64,000 bases of DNA from Rhynochetos jubatus (GCA_027574665.1 CM050648.1:44115700-44179699); one strand, 5' to 3'; shown: positions 11,265-25,193, numbered from the stretch's first letter. The notes: generated from the sequence alone by a model not told the origin. Numbers and translations: made by a program.

Positions 11265-14200
11265 AAAATATATTGGGTTTTTTGGCAATTATTTCTCTTT
11301 CTAGCAATAGAAAAGATTTGTGGTGTTTGTTTGAACTACCATAACCTTGAACCTTTAATTCTGAATGCTCAGCAAGTTCACTGGAGGTCTATCTACTTAT
11401 TGCAACCTGAATGTTGACCACAGATTATATAAAAACACTATTTACACAAAAATACTTTTTTTCAATTAATTACTTTATTGACAGTATCACTAACTTTTTG
11501 CTCTCACTAGCATTTATAAGATCTTTAAACCAGATCATGTACTTATTTTTTTTGTGAATAGTTACTACTTAATCCCAATAAGAGTAAAAAATATGCTTAT
11601 TCCTTAATATGCCATGGAGATTTAATAGATATTAAACTGTTTTCAATAGAATGATGATATTAGAAAGAACCATATTGTATTTTTGGTATTTAATATGTTG
11701 CATTCACCCTGCACTTGTACTTACTCTGGCAGATAGCTAACACCAATGGAATTGCTTGGCAACAATGTGACCCCGATGTGAAACACTGGTATGCATTTTT
11801 TCCTATAATACCATCTGGATCCTAACAATTTAAGCTTTTTTCCCTGGCTATTGGCATGCTTAACTCTTGGATGTTCTCACATGGTGGATTTGCTTAAAAG
11901 TACAGCTGAAGGTCAGGCAGCTGATTTCCTCTCTTGTGTGTCCAAACATAATTTTTGTTTGGTACAATCTTGTGTATGAATAGCTACTCTTCTATTCATA
12001 TGTTAAAAAGCTTTTAGACAGAGTATTTCTAAGACACTTAATATGAAGGCTTCAGTTTTCTTTACCTTCCTTCATCACAAGAAGCTGTCAGCACTGTGTC
12101 TGCTACATTTAGAAGCACGAAAAAGACAAGACAATTCATTGTTACACTGAGTATTACTGTGTATGTGTATTTTGTCATTAAATCAGTACACCCTACAACA
12201 TGTCAAAATAGCAGATACTTCTCTAAGGAAGACTATTCAATGCAGATATTTCCACATCTATATTTGTTAAAGTAAAATTATGGTTTGATTCTGAAATCTC
12301 ATTTTGACTGATGATAGACTTAAGTGCTTTCCAGTGAATTCCCTTAATGGAAATCAAATCATAATCATCTTCACAGTAGGCTTAAAGATTTACATTTGTT
12401 TATCAAACTTCAATGCACATAATATTTTCTCAGCATTTCGTGTTGCTTGGATTAGAAAATTTGAAATCATTTTTTCTCAGTCACTATTGGCATTGCTATT
12501 ATTATTTATATTGTCATATTGACCCAGAGGTCACTGCCACAGTTTTAAGCAGTGTCAAGATACTTAACACTGTATGATCCGTGTTCTGAAATACTGAGAA
12601 TGGAAAAGACAAGAAACAGAGGGCTCAGAGGAAATTGCAGATGGATGATAAACATGGATATTGTTTTTATTAACTTTCCTTTTCTCCTGGCTCCATGGAA
12701 AGCTGAACTGTTAAAAGTATGGGAAGACAGAAAAAAAGTAAGTAAGTATGCCATCTTCCATATATGTACGCCATATATATACTTAAATGTGTGTTCATAT
12801 ATGCATGTACATGTGAACATACATACATATGTATATGCACATATATCCATATATGTTATACCTACTTGTATACATAGTTTTTCACATCCAGCTGACAAAT
12901 GAAAATCTTTCAGGTAACAACTCTTGAAATAATGTTTAAAAGAAAATGGTAGGAGAGCCTCACAAAATTGTTTGTGGAAGGTATTAATTCAATACTCAGT
13001 GGATACTGAGATGGATAGAAGAATAGATATTTGTGAAGCAGGAATCCAGACTCCTAGACATGTGTCATAGTACAAATCAAGAGTTTTAATGCAGAGTATA
13101 GAAGCAAAAATACTTCCACAGTGAAAGTGAAGCAAAGAAGCTTGAATTTGTTATACAAGGAAATAATAAATGATAGATATATATTTAGATTGACAGTGTG
13201 GTGTGACTGTCAAGATAATTTTAGGATTTTTTTTTCTTTTTCTGTTAGTAGCCAATGGATCTGAGCAATAAAAGGTGCCAGAGATCAGAGGAAGTTGCAG
13301 CAACTGAAATTAGAGGCCTAACCTTCATACTTGGAGGGGTGGGGGGGAAGTATTTTGAGAGTATTACTTTGGTGCATTTTCATAGGAAATATTTGGTCTG
13401 CTTTGAACTGGTCGGGGTACAGAACATCACCCGAGCAGCAGACAGACTGCAGAAGCAAAGGTGAACTACAGAAACAGTGATAATGCTCAGGAAGACAGGT
13501 CATATTGGAAAGTAGGGACAGGAGATAGAATGGACAGCTTGGGCATGTACATTGCCCAAGGTACAAAGCAGTGGTACAGCAGAAGAATAAGAGCAAATGC
13601 AAGTGCTCTTTAGACAGTCAAGAAACTCCAGTTTCTTGATACAGCTGACTGGGGAGGGGGAAGGTGGATAAACCTAAGTTCTTACAAAGGTGGCTTTATG
13701 GGCCTTCAGCTGTTGACAGAGAGAGAAAAGGCATCTCCAAAGTGTGTATTAGAGGCAGAATATGACCAGGACTAACCAATAAAAGGAAGTAAGAGAGGAT
13801 ATAAACTGAGAACCTGGAAATGCAGATGAAGGAAGAGGGTGTTTCTCTGACAAGGGGCACCATAGCAATGCAGTTGAAGGGAAAGCTAGGATTTGGTCAG
13901 TCAACTATCTGATTACTGGCAAGGATGTAATTCAGTGACCTGAGATGGTCACAGATGGAAGATGAAGCAATCCAAACTACTGAGATTTCTTCTAAAAAAT
14001 AGACAGATTACAGCTTTTTTGACCCTGATAGTGGCTGCAGTGTGTAGTGGCATTGGTTACTCCTGTGGGTAGTTTAGGATTCTTAAAAGCTTTTGTTTGT
14101 AGTTCTTGCAGGGAGAACTTCATACTTTTTGTTCTAAAACATTATGTTGAAACAGTCAATAGTTGTATAGAGGTTACAACTATCTCTTGGAAAGCACTTG

Positions 14201-17200
14201 GAGACTATCAGCATAAGAATGCTAAAGGAGCTTTATTTGGTATAAACTGTGATCTGCTTAAAATTCCTCAGGGTAACAGAGACTTACTTCTTTCTTTCCT
14301 GAAGAGCCTACAACCAACTCCTTGAAGTAATTCAGCAGAGAATGCATTAAGTTCTAACAGTTACTAAGTTACTTTCACACTGTGACCCATCTGTACAGGT
14401 TTGCTGTTTGCTCTAGAAAACTGCTTCTTTCCTATTGACAAGTCATTCAGTGATATTGCAAGGATACTTGATCTAGTTGTTTTTCACTTGGTTTTGCCTC
14501 CAACAAATTTCCTTCCTGTCTTTTCTCCCCCAGTAAAAACAAACATCTTTCTTCCATACACAAACACACCAAAATTGTGGTGCTGAAATTAAGGAAAATA
14601 TAACTTTAAAACAACAGATACTTACAAATACACATACCTATTTTTCAAGGTGGTTGTGTGACATAATTCGGCTGTGGTTGTTGAAAAGGCAGATGAAAGA
14701 AATCATTAAAGTGTTGACAGATAAACCTAAAGATGCAAGCTTCCTTCATAAATCCAACAGGGGGTGAAATGAGTGGATTTGTCTAAGATACTGAACAAGA
14801 TGTCCCATTAAATCACAATTAATAATTGTAAGATACGAGGCTGGATGAATTAGGAAACAGCTTGCTGACAGTTTTATTAAAGTTGTTAATGGCGCTGTAA
14901 AATGGGCTAGTCCTAGCTTTTAAGGAGTGCCTCTTCCTTTCTAATTCAATAGATTAGACAATGAGTTTCTGTGTTTCCGGAGGCTGTGGATGATGCACAT
15001 ACTGGTGGAGCAGACACTCTGAATAATGTAATACTCAGAAGAATTTAATTGCCTGATTAAATGGCTGCAATAAAATATCATGTGTCTTAATACAAGCAGA
15101 AGTTGAGAAATGATCTTCCTACTGAGTACAGAACTGGTAAAACTGCTGCCAGAACAAGGAGTCCAACTTTATTAGCCTCAGTTCATGGAAGTTTCACATT
15201 CAAAAATAATGCATGCACTGGAAAACAAGCCTTATAGTCGAGGCTTACGCAGCTCAGTTTGTTTTACTCCTAAACAAAGAGAGTGAATATTAACTTCTTG
15301 TAGTTACTTACACAAGGGAATTATATCCCAGAGTAGGAGAAAGTGGTCTTTTAATCCAAGAGATATAAACTGAAGTGCAATCTGGAACAATGTCACAGTG
15401 CCCTGTTCATGAAGGCGATGAATGCTACAGCAGTTTGGTAAAGGTGGTCAGGGAGGTTTCTTCATTACCACCTCTAAGAACAGTCTGAATTTTCTGAGAA
15501 CTGAAGGTGAACTTGTCTACTATGAGGAATTGTGTATCTTCTGGTTTTGTTGTGGAGGATAGACATTCTGGAAGTCTCCTTTTTTGTTGTTTATCCATAG
15601 CCTGAACCCTACAGTACTGAACTACTTTACTTAGATATATTCTCTGTAAAACCTCTCTAATACTTCAAAATAGGGAAAAAACAAAAAACTGAAAAAAAAG
15701 AAAAAAACAATTATCCTAAAATCAGCTCCTGTGGATTATTCTAGCCATTACCTTCCTTTAAAATAGGAGCTTCCTTATTGCTCTTGTTCTTGTAGTACTT
15801 GCAATCTACTAAGATAATAATTAAAGTAAAAGCTCTTGTTTCAGAACTTCAGCTAGTCATACCCTAAAGGTCAGGAAACGCTTTTTCCTCTGCTTGGCTA
15901 CCTATTTTTTTTTTAGTTTTGACACTCCGTCCTCTAAATATGAAAGTGGCATGAAGGATTCACTTTGTAACATCTGCCAGACAAGTGGGAATATTTCTAC
16001 CCGAGATGCTAACAATTACAGCCCTAACTGTCTGCCCTATCTTCCATGCACAGATATTGGAGCATCTATTATAACATAGCATTTTAAGGTAAACCATCCC
16101 TAGTTTTAGTAAGCTACAAAATGCTTTGCTCCTAACTGTGGCGGTTTAAAAGCTCACTGACAAATAGGTCAGGCATCCATGCGTGGAGCGTATAGGGGAC
16201 AGCAGGGAGAGTAACCTTGTCAGCCACCACAGACGAGGCAGTCCCTGCTCATCAGGTGCTCTTCCATTCCTTGGTGGTGTGTTTTGCTCCCAGGATCCGG
16301 GTCAACTGGTTGTCAGACTTGTGGTCAAGGAGGAATAATCTATTATTGCTCAAGGCTGCTGTATTTTTCTTCAGGGAAAAAAAAGTGCCTTTTTTTTCAT
16401 TTTCCATAAGAGAAAAAATAATCTGTAGTAGCAGCAAAACTTCTTGGAATTATTACCAAGTTGGTAGGGTTTTTTGTTTTGGTTTTTTTTAACAAAATAT
16501 ATAGTCCTGGATATATTAGGTTTGTGCTTATTATTAACTATATAATTTTTACAATTAAAATATTACTAAATAAATGTCAATCAGAATAAGGTATCTTATA
16601 TAATTAAAACGTTCATGACATTGAAAGTTATTCACAATATATTCAGCATATGTCAGATGGTACAAGTTCTTAAAAAATCAGCAATTAAAACTTTTCTTTT
16701 AGACATTCTTCATTATTCTGCTGCAAAATACATTCAGGTGTACAAAGAATTGGGTTTGTACTTTAGCAAAATATTTTCCTGCGGTCTTTCCAATGTTTTT
16801 TTTGGAATGAAAAAGCCCAATTCCCTGTTTTCTCCATCTTTTAAGTGTATATTACAAGCATCTGCTCTGGTTTACTGTTCTTTCTGAAAGGAAATTAGAT
16901 TTATCTCTGAGCTGTTGCTATATTCAAACTAGTTTTTCCAGTGTTAAATATCCTATCTGATTTCCAATTTTACTTTGAAATTACCTGTTCAAAGATGAGG
17001 ATATTAATTTTTGTCTTGTAAATTTGATTTTTTTAGAATCAAGTAGTACAGGTGTCTTTGGGACCTGCAGTGGGCATCTGCTAGCATTCATTACAGCTAT
17101 TGGGAATAAATGTAAAGATTTTGTATTATAAAGTGTTTATGTTTGTTTATTGTGTTTCCCAGGTGAACTCATGGTTCTTGTATGGCCCAAACATATGAAT

Positions 17201-19449
17201 GACTCATAAAATTATGTAACAACACTCTTCATAGGCCAAGCACTATACTAGACATATTTAATCAATCCTTGATTACTTAATAGAATTCAGAACCCTTTTT
17301 TCCCTACTGTGTTTGGAATGATAACTCCTTAATTATGTACTTACCCAATCCTCTGCATTTTAAACAACTTCATAAGTAAGTATTTTCCTGACATTCAACA
17401 GATGTTCCAGTAAGGAATATTTTCATCAAATCCATAATTACAGACTTTTAAATATGTATCTGTATAAATAATTTGAATTATAAGTCTCACAAAGACTCTG
17501 GAAGAAATCTACTCCCCACAACTCCTGTTTAAAGTGCAAATTCAATAAGTAGATGAGGTACTAGCTACCAGAGATGCCCTATGTGAGAAGATAAGCCAAG
17601 GTGGAAGTCAACTGTGCACAGGTGGCAGGGTGCGAGCTTTCCATCATGCTGTAATAGCACTGTAAGTGTCTTATGGTTGGAATTTGTGGTGAAGAGGAGG
17701 AAGAAGGGAGAGAGCAGGATTAGGATTTAACTTGGAAGTACTACTGTAATGAAACCGAGGAGAGGATATAACGGACACATAGACACTGCTCCATTTCTTA
17801 ATGTTTGATATTGGAAGCGTGCTTTATTTCTTTCAGAGCATAATTAGTAGTAAATTGCTTTAACAGAAAAGCAGAAAGTAAATGTATTTCATAAACCATA
17901 AAGAGTGTGCACCAAGTGATTTCCTTCTGCCAGAAGACAAATCAGATGATTGATAATTATTTGTGAATAGATATCATGTTTATCTGTGGTACTGGAGAAA
18001 GAGTGAGTTTTAAAACTCATTTAGAAGTTAAATTTACAAGAAAGTGACATGCTGAGGACCAAAGCTACCACTGACTTGAAATGAACTTCAGCACTTATGT
18101 TAATTAAGCCTGCAGGAGTTTCTGCATCGCCCTCTGATGCCTTCTGTTTAATTCTCTTCAACAGGAGATAAGTGCCTAGATACCCTGAGGACCTGGGTCT
18201 CAGTGATTTGTATAATCAGACCCTGTTACTGAATCTTCGAAGCTTATGAGGGCTCTATGACAGTGGCATTTATGTATATAAGTTTCTACAGATATGGAAA
18301 CTTAACTTTAAATAGTTTACAGTATGGAAGCGTATGTCCAACTAAGCCAGTCACACTGGTTACCCGTGAAAATAAATTGGGCCTTTCTAGTGCATCTGTC
18401 TTGAAAGTTCACATCAAAAATCATTGAGTACATCGCACTCTGAGTTCACGTGGAGGTAGGTGAGGGAGTTTCCTTGTAGCATGCTGCTTACATTGCTTTA
18501 GCAGTAAGGACTGTTCAGCAGGAGCAACTAAAGAAAGGATTGAACTTTTTGAGGTATTGGTTTTTTACTTTTCCCCAGAAAAATCTGGGGATTTTTCTCA
18601 TCCTTTTCTCAGATTAAATACAGGCTTTTTGTGTCTGTGCCTTTTGCTTGACATCAATTTTTATTTCTTTTTTATTATTATTTTGTCTTCCAAAGAATAA
18701 CATTTACTTCACATTTTCAGCATTCACCAGAGGGAAAGATAGGGTTAAAACTGAAAAACACTTTGCAAAAGGAGGAAAGTTGTAGTATTGGACTTGTTAG
18801 AAGTGCAAATGTATGTTTCTTTCCTTGGTATGTTTATTCAAGATGTGATCTCAGCATATCATTCACTGGCACAGATCAGTATGCCTTTTTCTCAACAGTA
18901 TGAACATATTCTTTGTATAGATACACACAAAAGAAGTAGAGGGAAGAAATTGAGATAAGTGAATTTATTTTCAGTTTTTCATTATGCCACTGCTCCTTCT
19001 CCCAGCTTGAACAGCTGACAATCTAGTATGAATGACAGAAGTAGAAGCATATTCTGCATTATTAAAATCCAAATGCAAAATTACTCTAAACAGCATGTAT
19101 TTTGACAGCCAAGTCACCTGGAAGATTTTCAGGACACCTTCAATACTTGCTGTGTAAATTCTTAAAGGAAGTCATTATTTCTACTGGCTTTTTCATTCAT
19201 GTGGTCTAGTTTGTGATTATCTCTTACTTTTTCTCTTATTCATTATATTTTTTTAACGTATTTTGGTCTGTTTTCAGACTTCTAACATATTTCCATATAC
19301 TTATGTTTGTTTTTCATTGCTGTAATACTTTGGTTTTAGCTGTAGTAAAATCCAGATATTTCTCAGTTGCATCTATGCTTAACAAAATTGGATTTCATAT
19401 TCTACTTAGTAAGAAGGCTTGTAAACATGGTCCCTGTACACATCACTTC
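11265..19449. other. unique AT-rich non-coding DNA
   Basis: About 8 kb with no gene or clear transposable element. Alternating purine/pyrimidine words lie at 12758-12858. A stretch at 14850-15090 is rich in homeodomain-like words (TTTAATTG, GATTAAATGG, GCAATAAAAT) and could be conserved non-coding sequence, but that is untested. The overlapping open frames at 12545-12902 arise from low-complexity ATATGTACATAC-type sequence. Confidence 0.6.
12758..12858. repeat. alternating purine-pyrimidine (TA/TG/CA)-rich low-complexity stretch
   Basis: The segment is dominated by ATATAT, CATACATACATATGTATA and ACATATAT words with no single period. This composition leaves few stop codons in either direction, which explains the open frames of about 117 codons on both strands. 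Confidence 0.7.
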
Positions 19450-19855
19450 TAGGGTGGTACCTCAACAGTGTAGCCTCTGGAGCCCTGAGAGCCATCAGAC
19501 AACTTCTGAGGTTCAGTGGGAGATCACCTGGCAAAGAGTCTCTTGTCAGTAGGTTCACACTGTGATCTTTCCAGGGATTGAAGTGAGACTGCTCTGTCCT
19601 TCTTGAAAATGAGGCTGATCTTGTCCTTATTGAAAATGGGCATAATTCAGTCTTACGTATTCTCAGGGCTTCCCTTGATCACTGCAATTTATTCCAATTG
19701 GGATGGTCTTCAAACAGCCTTGTGTGAATTTCAACCAACCTTGGGGATGTGAGGGCACCCAAGGATGCACTTCTCCAGGGAACCTCTACATTTTCTGTCA
19801 CTTGTCACTAGGTCATTAGTTCCATTCAGCAGGTCCACATTTTCTGTAAATACAA
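19450..19855 (-). mobile_element. old CR1 LINE fragment (ORF2, start of RT)
   Basis: On the minus strand the block order matches CR1 ORF2 around the start of the reverse transcriptase. The + strand shows GGGATTGAAGTGAGACTG, CCTTCTTGAAAATGAGGC and a second TTGAAAATGGGC. Further on come TCTCAGGGCTTCCCTTGATC, GGCACCCAAGGATGCACTTC, and CCATTCAGCAGGTCCACATTTTC. All are recognisable against the reverse complement of avian CR1, but with many substitutions and indels, so the insertion is old. Both ends are missing and the limits are approximate. The short frames at 19367-19552 and 19765-19956 are not genes. Confidence 0.65.
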
Positions 19856-22800
19856 AGACAAAATTTCAAATATACGTGACAGAGCAGGGGTATGAAACAC
19901 AGAAACATGATAGGTTTTTAATCCACTTGACCTCTGACCAATACATTGAACTTTGAAAGGGCTCGCCAGAACATTTAATGTTTATTTCTTCTTACCCAGT
20001 GTCAAGGTTTAGCGAGGATTGAGTAGATTTATAACACATTACATTTTGCACAGAAAGTAAAGTTCACTTTCTGAATTGAAAAGACAGTTGAGGGGGAAAA
20101 AATCTTAAAACGTATGTCTTCCAGCTCTGAGGGAAGATATATTTTAGTTCTGATGGTATAAAAGGGAATAAAAAATATAATCCATGAAATGGGACTTCTC
20201 TTTCTCAGAGAAGTCACATAGTAGTGATAAGTATCTGGAAAAATACCCAATCTTAAGCTGTGTATGTAAAGAATATGAACCATGCTGTTGAAGATTGTGG
20301 ATAACAGACTTGAAATGTTGATGCACTGAAGGTTATATGGCTAATTAGTTTGGGAAGAAATATGTAAAGCAGTCTTCTATTCCTAAAGCAATACCATGCT
20401 CACTCAGTTCTCATATTTTCTCTCCTGAGTGGAAAGTTCAGTTTTTTCCTGAGATTTTTCTTATTACTCTTTTTCAACAAGTTTGAACAGCGTTTGTTAC
20501 CTGTGGAGCAAAACAGCCCTAAGAGCACATGTTCCCACATCATGATATCTAAAAATGAAGAATCCTTACAAAAGGATGTATTTTGGCAGATAGTGGACTT
20601 GTTTTTCAACGTTTACAGCTTCTATGCTATTCTGAAGTACATCCTAGGTATCGTGAAGGTAAGGATCATAGTGAGGAAGTTCTGTGATAGCAGAATTTCA
20701 AATCCTGCCTGGCAATCATAGTCAAATAAACGAAAATGACTTTGATAACCATAGTTCCTGTATTTTCCAGCGATAGTGACAAAGCTGAGGCACTCCTAGC
20801 TTATAATGTGAAATGACTGGAGAAAATTAGGTTTCTCCTGTGCTGGTAGCATTGGTTCCACTTCAATATTCCCTTCTTCTCACCAGGATTTAAAGGATCC
20901 TACCTGATTTTACTTCAAACTTTTACATTTTTCTGCTTGATCCCTTTAGTCATGTAATGAAATACTGATGGTGTTTCATTTCTCCATTAAATGGCAGAGA
21001 AAATTCCAGAATAGAGAACGCAGATTGTTCACTTTTGACAAAATTAATGTTGCAATATCAAACTTGGATTTTGAACTAGAACTGATAAAGTTAATGAAAC
21101 CTGCCTGTTCTTCTGGTTCTGCCCTAGAGTCTGTCTTTATTTTCTTACACTAACATTGACTTTGGTTTATATGCAGTGAGTGATGCTAAACACTTATTTC
21201 CAGCACAATCTATACTCATTATCTTTCTGCTGCTTGTGTCAGACCAATTTCTGGCAGTTGGCAAGGTAGCATCACAATTAGAACTAAGGTAGCCAAATGG
21301 GAAATGCTGTCCTAGGCATCTGTGTGCAAAAGACAAAATTGGTGAAACAAAGAGGAGAGAGGGAAATTCATATTAAAAACCTATTAAAATATAATGGAGA
21401 TAAGATGGCTGAATTGTCTAGAATGAAAGCTTCATGGTCTTTTAACAGGACTTTCTAAATATCACAACCAGAGAGGTAATTAAGTGTAGCTAATGGGAGT
21501 GCAGGCGGTTGGGTTGTAAAACCAAATAAAAACTGATTACAAATGACTAAATAATTTGGATTTTTTTGATTGATGTCAACTCTAGTATATTTTGAGAATT
21601 AAGATGAAATATCTTGAAGAGGTATTCCAGTGGTACCAACCACATACACGCACACACACACACAAAAACCAAACCAAACCAAACCAAAAAAAAAAAGGAC
21701 TTTACTATTAACTAAATGCTGGCAGAGATAATTTGCCTGAATCTCTGGAGTAGCAAGATATTTTGGACTTTTCTCTGGGGCTGATTTTGAAGAGGAGAGA
21801 ACAGGACACCAGATTCCTTTCTGTAGGCAGTATGGAAATAATTTTCTGCTTTTTCAAGAATACACTACTTCTTTAGCCTAATGGCAATCACCTTGCAATG
21901 TACCCCCGTAATGAAACCACTTCAAAATCATCATCATGGTTGCCAGGATGATTATTTGCCCTTTAATTATGTGACCTGTTTCTGACATATTTTATTGGCA
22001 TTACACACCCTATGTGGTTGCCTAAAATGCTGTCCAATTTATTAAGTGTTAATGGAAAAATGATTCCTAAGTAACCAAAAAATACTCAACTATTTTGTCT
22101 TTGCACTGTTTACTGTGGCACTTACCATGGTATTTTGTGAAGCTAATTCTGTATTATTCTTTACTAATGATATAGCTAGAAAGTAGATATATCACTTTTG
22201 TTTTTTAAGTGAATGACAATGTTCATATATTTTGAGCCTGTCCTGCCTGACCTTCGTTTAGAAAAGTACATCAAGAACCTCTCTGAAGAACACTGCTATT
22301 TTTATAGTGTGCCACGAGATGTCAGTGTTTCAGAACATTACTTTTGTCACAATATGCTATTAAAAACCCCCTTCTGTGCTTGGCATTGTTTAAGGATCAA
22401 TGGCTGTCAGTCATTTTTGATATTTTGGAACTAGTAATGTAAACTGATGACATCACTCCCAACTAGACATGGAAAAAAAGGAAAAAAAAAAAAAATAAGA
22501 AACTTCTAAACGCCCCTCTAGAACAACCTTTTTGTTTCTTTCTCCAAAAATGGCACCTTGAGCAAATCTTTGTGTTCTTGCTCTGTAATGGGTACTAATT
22601 TACTGGTTTTTTATAGAAATCTCTCTTTGTGAATTACAAACAGAACTGCAGCTCCTGGGTTTAGTGTAATCCAGCAGCTAAGTCAAATGCAGGTATAATG
22701 CTGCATATCTTGAGCATGAACAGACATAATCTATAGTTTTATAGCTGGGGAATTAACTTCTTCAGGTTGAAACCCCATAGTAACTAGCACCACAATGCAG

Positions 22801-24826
22801 GAATTATGTGAATTAATAAGTTTTATGTCAAGGAGGGAAAAAAAGGTAAGTGGGTGTAAAGGTAACAATATATTCTTCCTAAGGTGTTGCCTAAAATCCT
22901 AATACATATATTTTGAAGCAAAATGGCATTAGGTACTTTTCCATCAGGCTTTAGTAACCTCTGCCTGCAGCTCTAAACCAGTTTCTTAAAGGTGAAAATA
23001 CTCTATGAAATGTTCAAGTTTGAGAGTAATTTCTCAAGTGGGTATACCCTTAATAGGTAGATAAAGCTGTCACACAAGCTGCAGTAATGGATCAGCAACA
23101 TTAGCTTTAAGACATGTTCTTATTAGACCAGAGGAAGATCTTTTTTTTCAAACAGAATATAAGATCCTTATTATCCTCTACCAGCTGGAGTACATAAAAC
23201 AGATGAGTGAGTATACATACATGATATACATGGAATGCATCATACAGTATTTATGGAAAAAATAATGACAACACTGACAGTACTGCCAAATAGGAGTCCA
23301 ATGTGAGCCTGATAAACCAAAAGCATTAAAAGTAATTTACATTTCATCTTCTGGAAATAAAAGAAGCAAGTATATTCAGTTATAGCTAGTTCTGGAAATA
23401 TCATGAAGGCAAAGACACATTGGCTTTTTAATAGAGGATTTTTTTTTTTTTTATGTCCACCATTTGGCATATAAAGTTACCCAATGTCAAAAAGGCTGAA
23501 ACTGCTTTCAAAACATAAAAAATAAATATAGTTGCCTTTCTGTTAATGATGTAAGGACTCCAAATCATGAGTCTAGTGGCCTGTTTTAGCACCATTTTAT
23601 CTTATGAAAACTACTACTGTTTTCTATAGAAAAGTTCTCATTTGCCATTCTCCCTTACCACCTTGCTTGCTCAGCAGAGATTTAAAAAGGCTCCTATAAG
23701 AGGACACTGCTTGCCCAGAGTGCACACTTATTCACCCAGTCACAGGCCCACAGCAAGTGGGGTGCATTCCCCTGCTGCTCCTCTTGGACAAGGGTCTCAC
23801 CTGTATTGTCTGCAGCCACGTCCTGACCTCCAGGTCCCTAATTTCACTTTCTTCCTTCTGAAACAGGAATCCCACTGTAAATACACAAGGAAGGTAAGGG
23901 AATAATAAAACTGTAACTTCTATGTATATACACTTTAATTCCAAAACATCTGCTTATCTTATACATCTGTCTCTTCAAGTAACTGTTTTCAGGGTGAAAA
24001 AATGCTTTAAACTATTATACAGATACATTTCTTTACCTATAAATTTCATTAATAAAGATTTCTTGAAAGGCAAGCGAATTTGTCTATATTCCACTCTCAC
24101 AGAAAAGCAAGCCATATAAGTGGTTCAGCAGGCTCTGAAGCACCAAAAAAGTGGTGTGGTGATTGATAACCGGCTAGGTTTATCTTCAGAATAAGAGTGC
24201 TCTAGCTTAGAAAGGAAAATGTGATTAACTCAGCTAGTCTGCTGCTTACCATGATCTGATGATGATCTAATATGCAAAAGAAAATTGGGCTCAGAGAGCC
24301 ACTGTCATTTGGGTTTGCATCAAACGTTTTCTTATTCAAACATTATTAAAGAAGATTTTGACATAAATAAATTCATTCTCTGGAGCAAGTTCCCTACTTT
24401 CACTGCTCCCTAGCAGCTGGGGGGTTTCACACTCAATATATTCTGTCATAATAGTCAATACAACTCAGCAAGGAATCATAATGTTATAGATGGCTGTCCA
24501 TTTTGACTGTGCCAACAAAACCAGGAAAGTACTATTGTACTCGAGAAAACACATGATTTTTACAAAGGACCTATTAATATTTCAATACCAGGTGAGCAAT
24601 AAGAAAACAAGTAATTTTAACATACACCACTGACTTACACACATATACAACATACACACATAAAGATATATGTATATACCTTTATACCAGTCTATTTCCT
24701 ACATTAGAATGTTTCCCACAATGATTTTGGATAATTTACATCAGATATCTCTTGATTTGCTAGGGAGATGTTTACTATAGAAGAAAAAAAACTAGAATCT
24801 AATTTGAAATACCCCAAAAGAACTTA
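19856..24826. other. unique AT-rich non-coding DNA with a small microsatellite
   Basis: No supportable gene was found in about 5 kb. It holds a CA/AAACC microsatellite at 21642-21696 and A or T runs near 22467-22495 and 23440-23452. The stretches 21870-22060 and 24220-24420 read as complex, non-repetitive sequence and could be conserved non-coding DNA, which only a cross-species alignment can decide. Confidence 0.55.
21642..21696. repeat. compound microsatellite (CA)n-(AAACC)n-A run
   Basis: A short CA run (21651-21664) passes into four AAACC-type pentamers and ends in an 11-base A run. This is an ordinary short tandem repeat. Confidence 0.85.
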
Positions 24827-24835
24827 TCTCTTTTC

Positions 24836-24868
<33 letters not shown>

Positions 24869-25193
24869 CTTTTCTTTTCTTTTCTTTTCTTTTCTTTTCT
24901 TTTCTTTTCTTTTCTTTTCTTTTCTTTTCTTTTCTTTTCTTTTCTTTTCTTTTCTTTTCTTTTCTTTTCTTTTCTTTTCTTTTCTTTTCTTTTCTCTTTT
25001 CTTTTCTTTTCTTTTCTTTTCTTTTCTTTTCTTTTCTTTTCTTTTCTTTTCTTTTCTTTTCTTTTCTTTTCTTCTCTTCTCTTCTCTTCTCTTCTCTTCT
25101 CTTCTCTTCTCTTCTCTTCTCTTCTCTCTTTCCCTTTCCCTTTCCCTTTCCCTTTCCCTTTCCCTTTCCCTTTCCCTTTCCCTTTCCCTTTCC
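24827..25193 (+). repeat. 367-nt pure pyrimidine compound microsatellite
   Basis: There is no purine on the + strand across the whole interval. There are three zones. A TTTTC pentamer array runs from about 24831 to 25070, with one CTCTTTTC irregularity near 24994. A TTCTC pentamer array covers 25071-25128. A TTTCCC hexamer array of about eleven units covers 25129-25193. The minus strand is all purine (GAAAA, GAGAA, GGGAAA). Because pentamers and hexamers of these letters rarely spell stop codons, long low-complexity frames (Phe/Ser/Leu-rich on +, Lys/Arg/Glu-rich on -) arise in several registers; none is a gene. Mirror-repeat homopyrimidine tracts of this kind can form triplex (H-) DNA. Confidence 0.97.

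Noticed and set aside
16130-16330. Slightly CpG-richer stretch (GCGTGGAGCG, CAGACGAGG, GATCCGGG) as a promoter or exon
   Set aside because: CpGs are few and scattered, no TATA/Inr arrangement or coding frame stands out, and it is far below CpG-island density.
24827-25193. Possible CRISPR or satellite array because of the regular repeats
   Set aside because: The units are 5-6 bp with no spacers, so it is a microsatellite. The host is eukaryotic.
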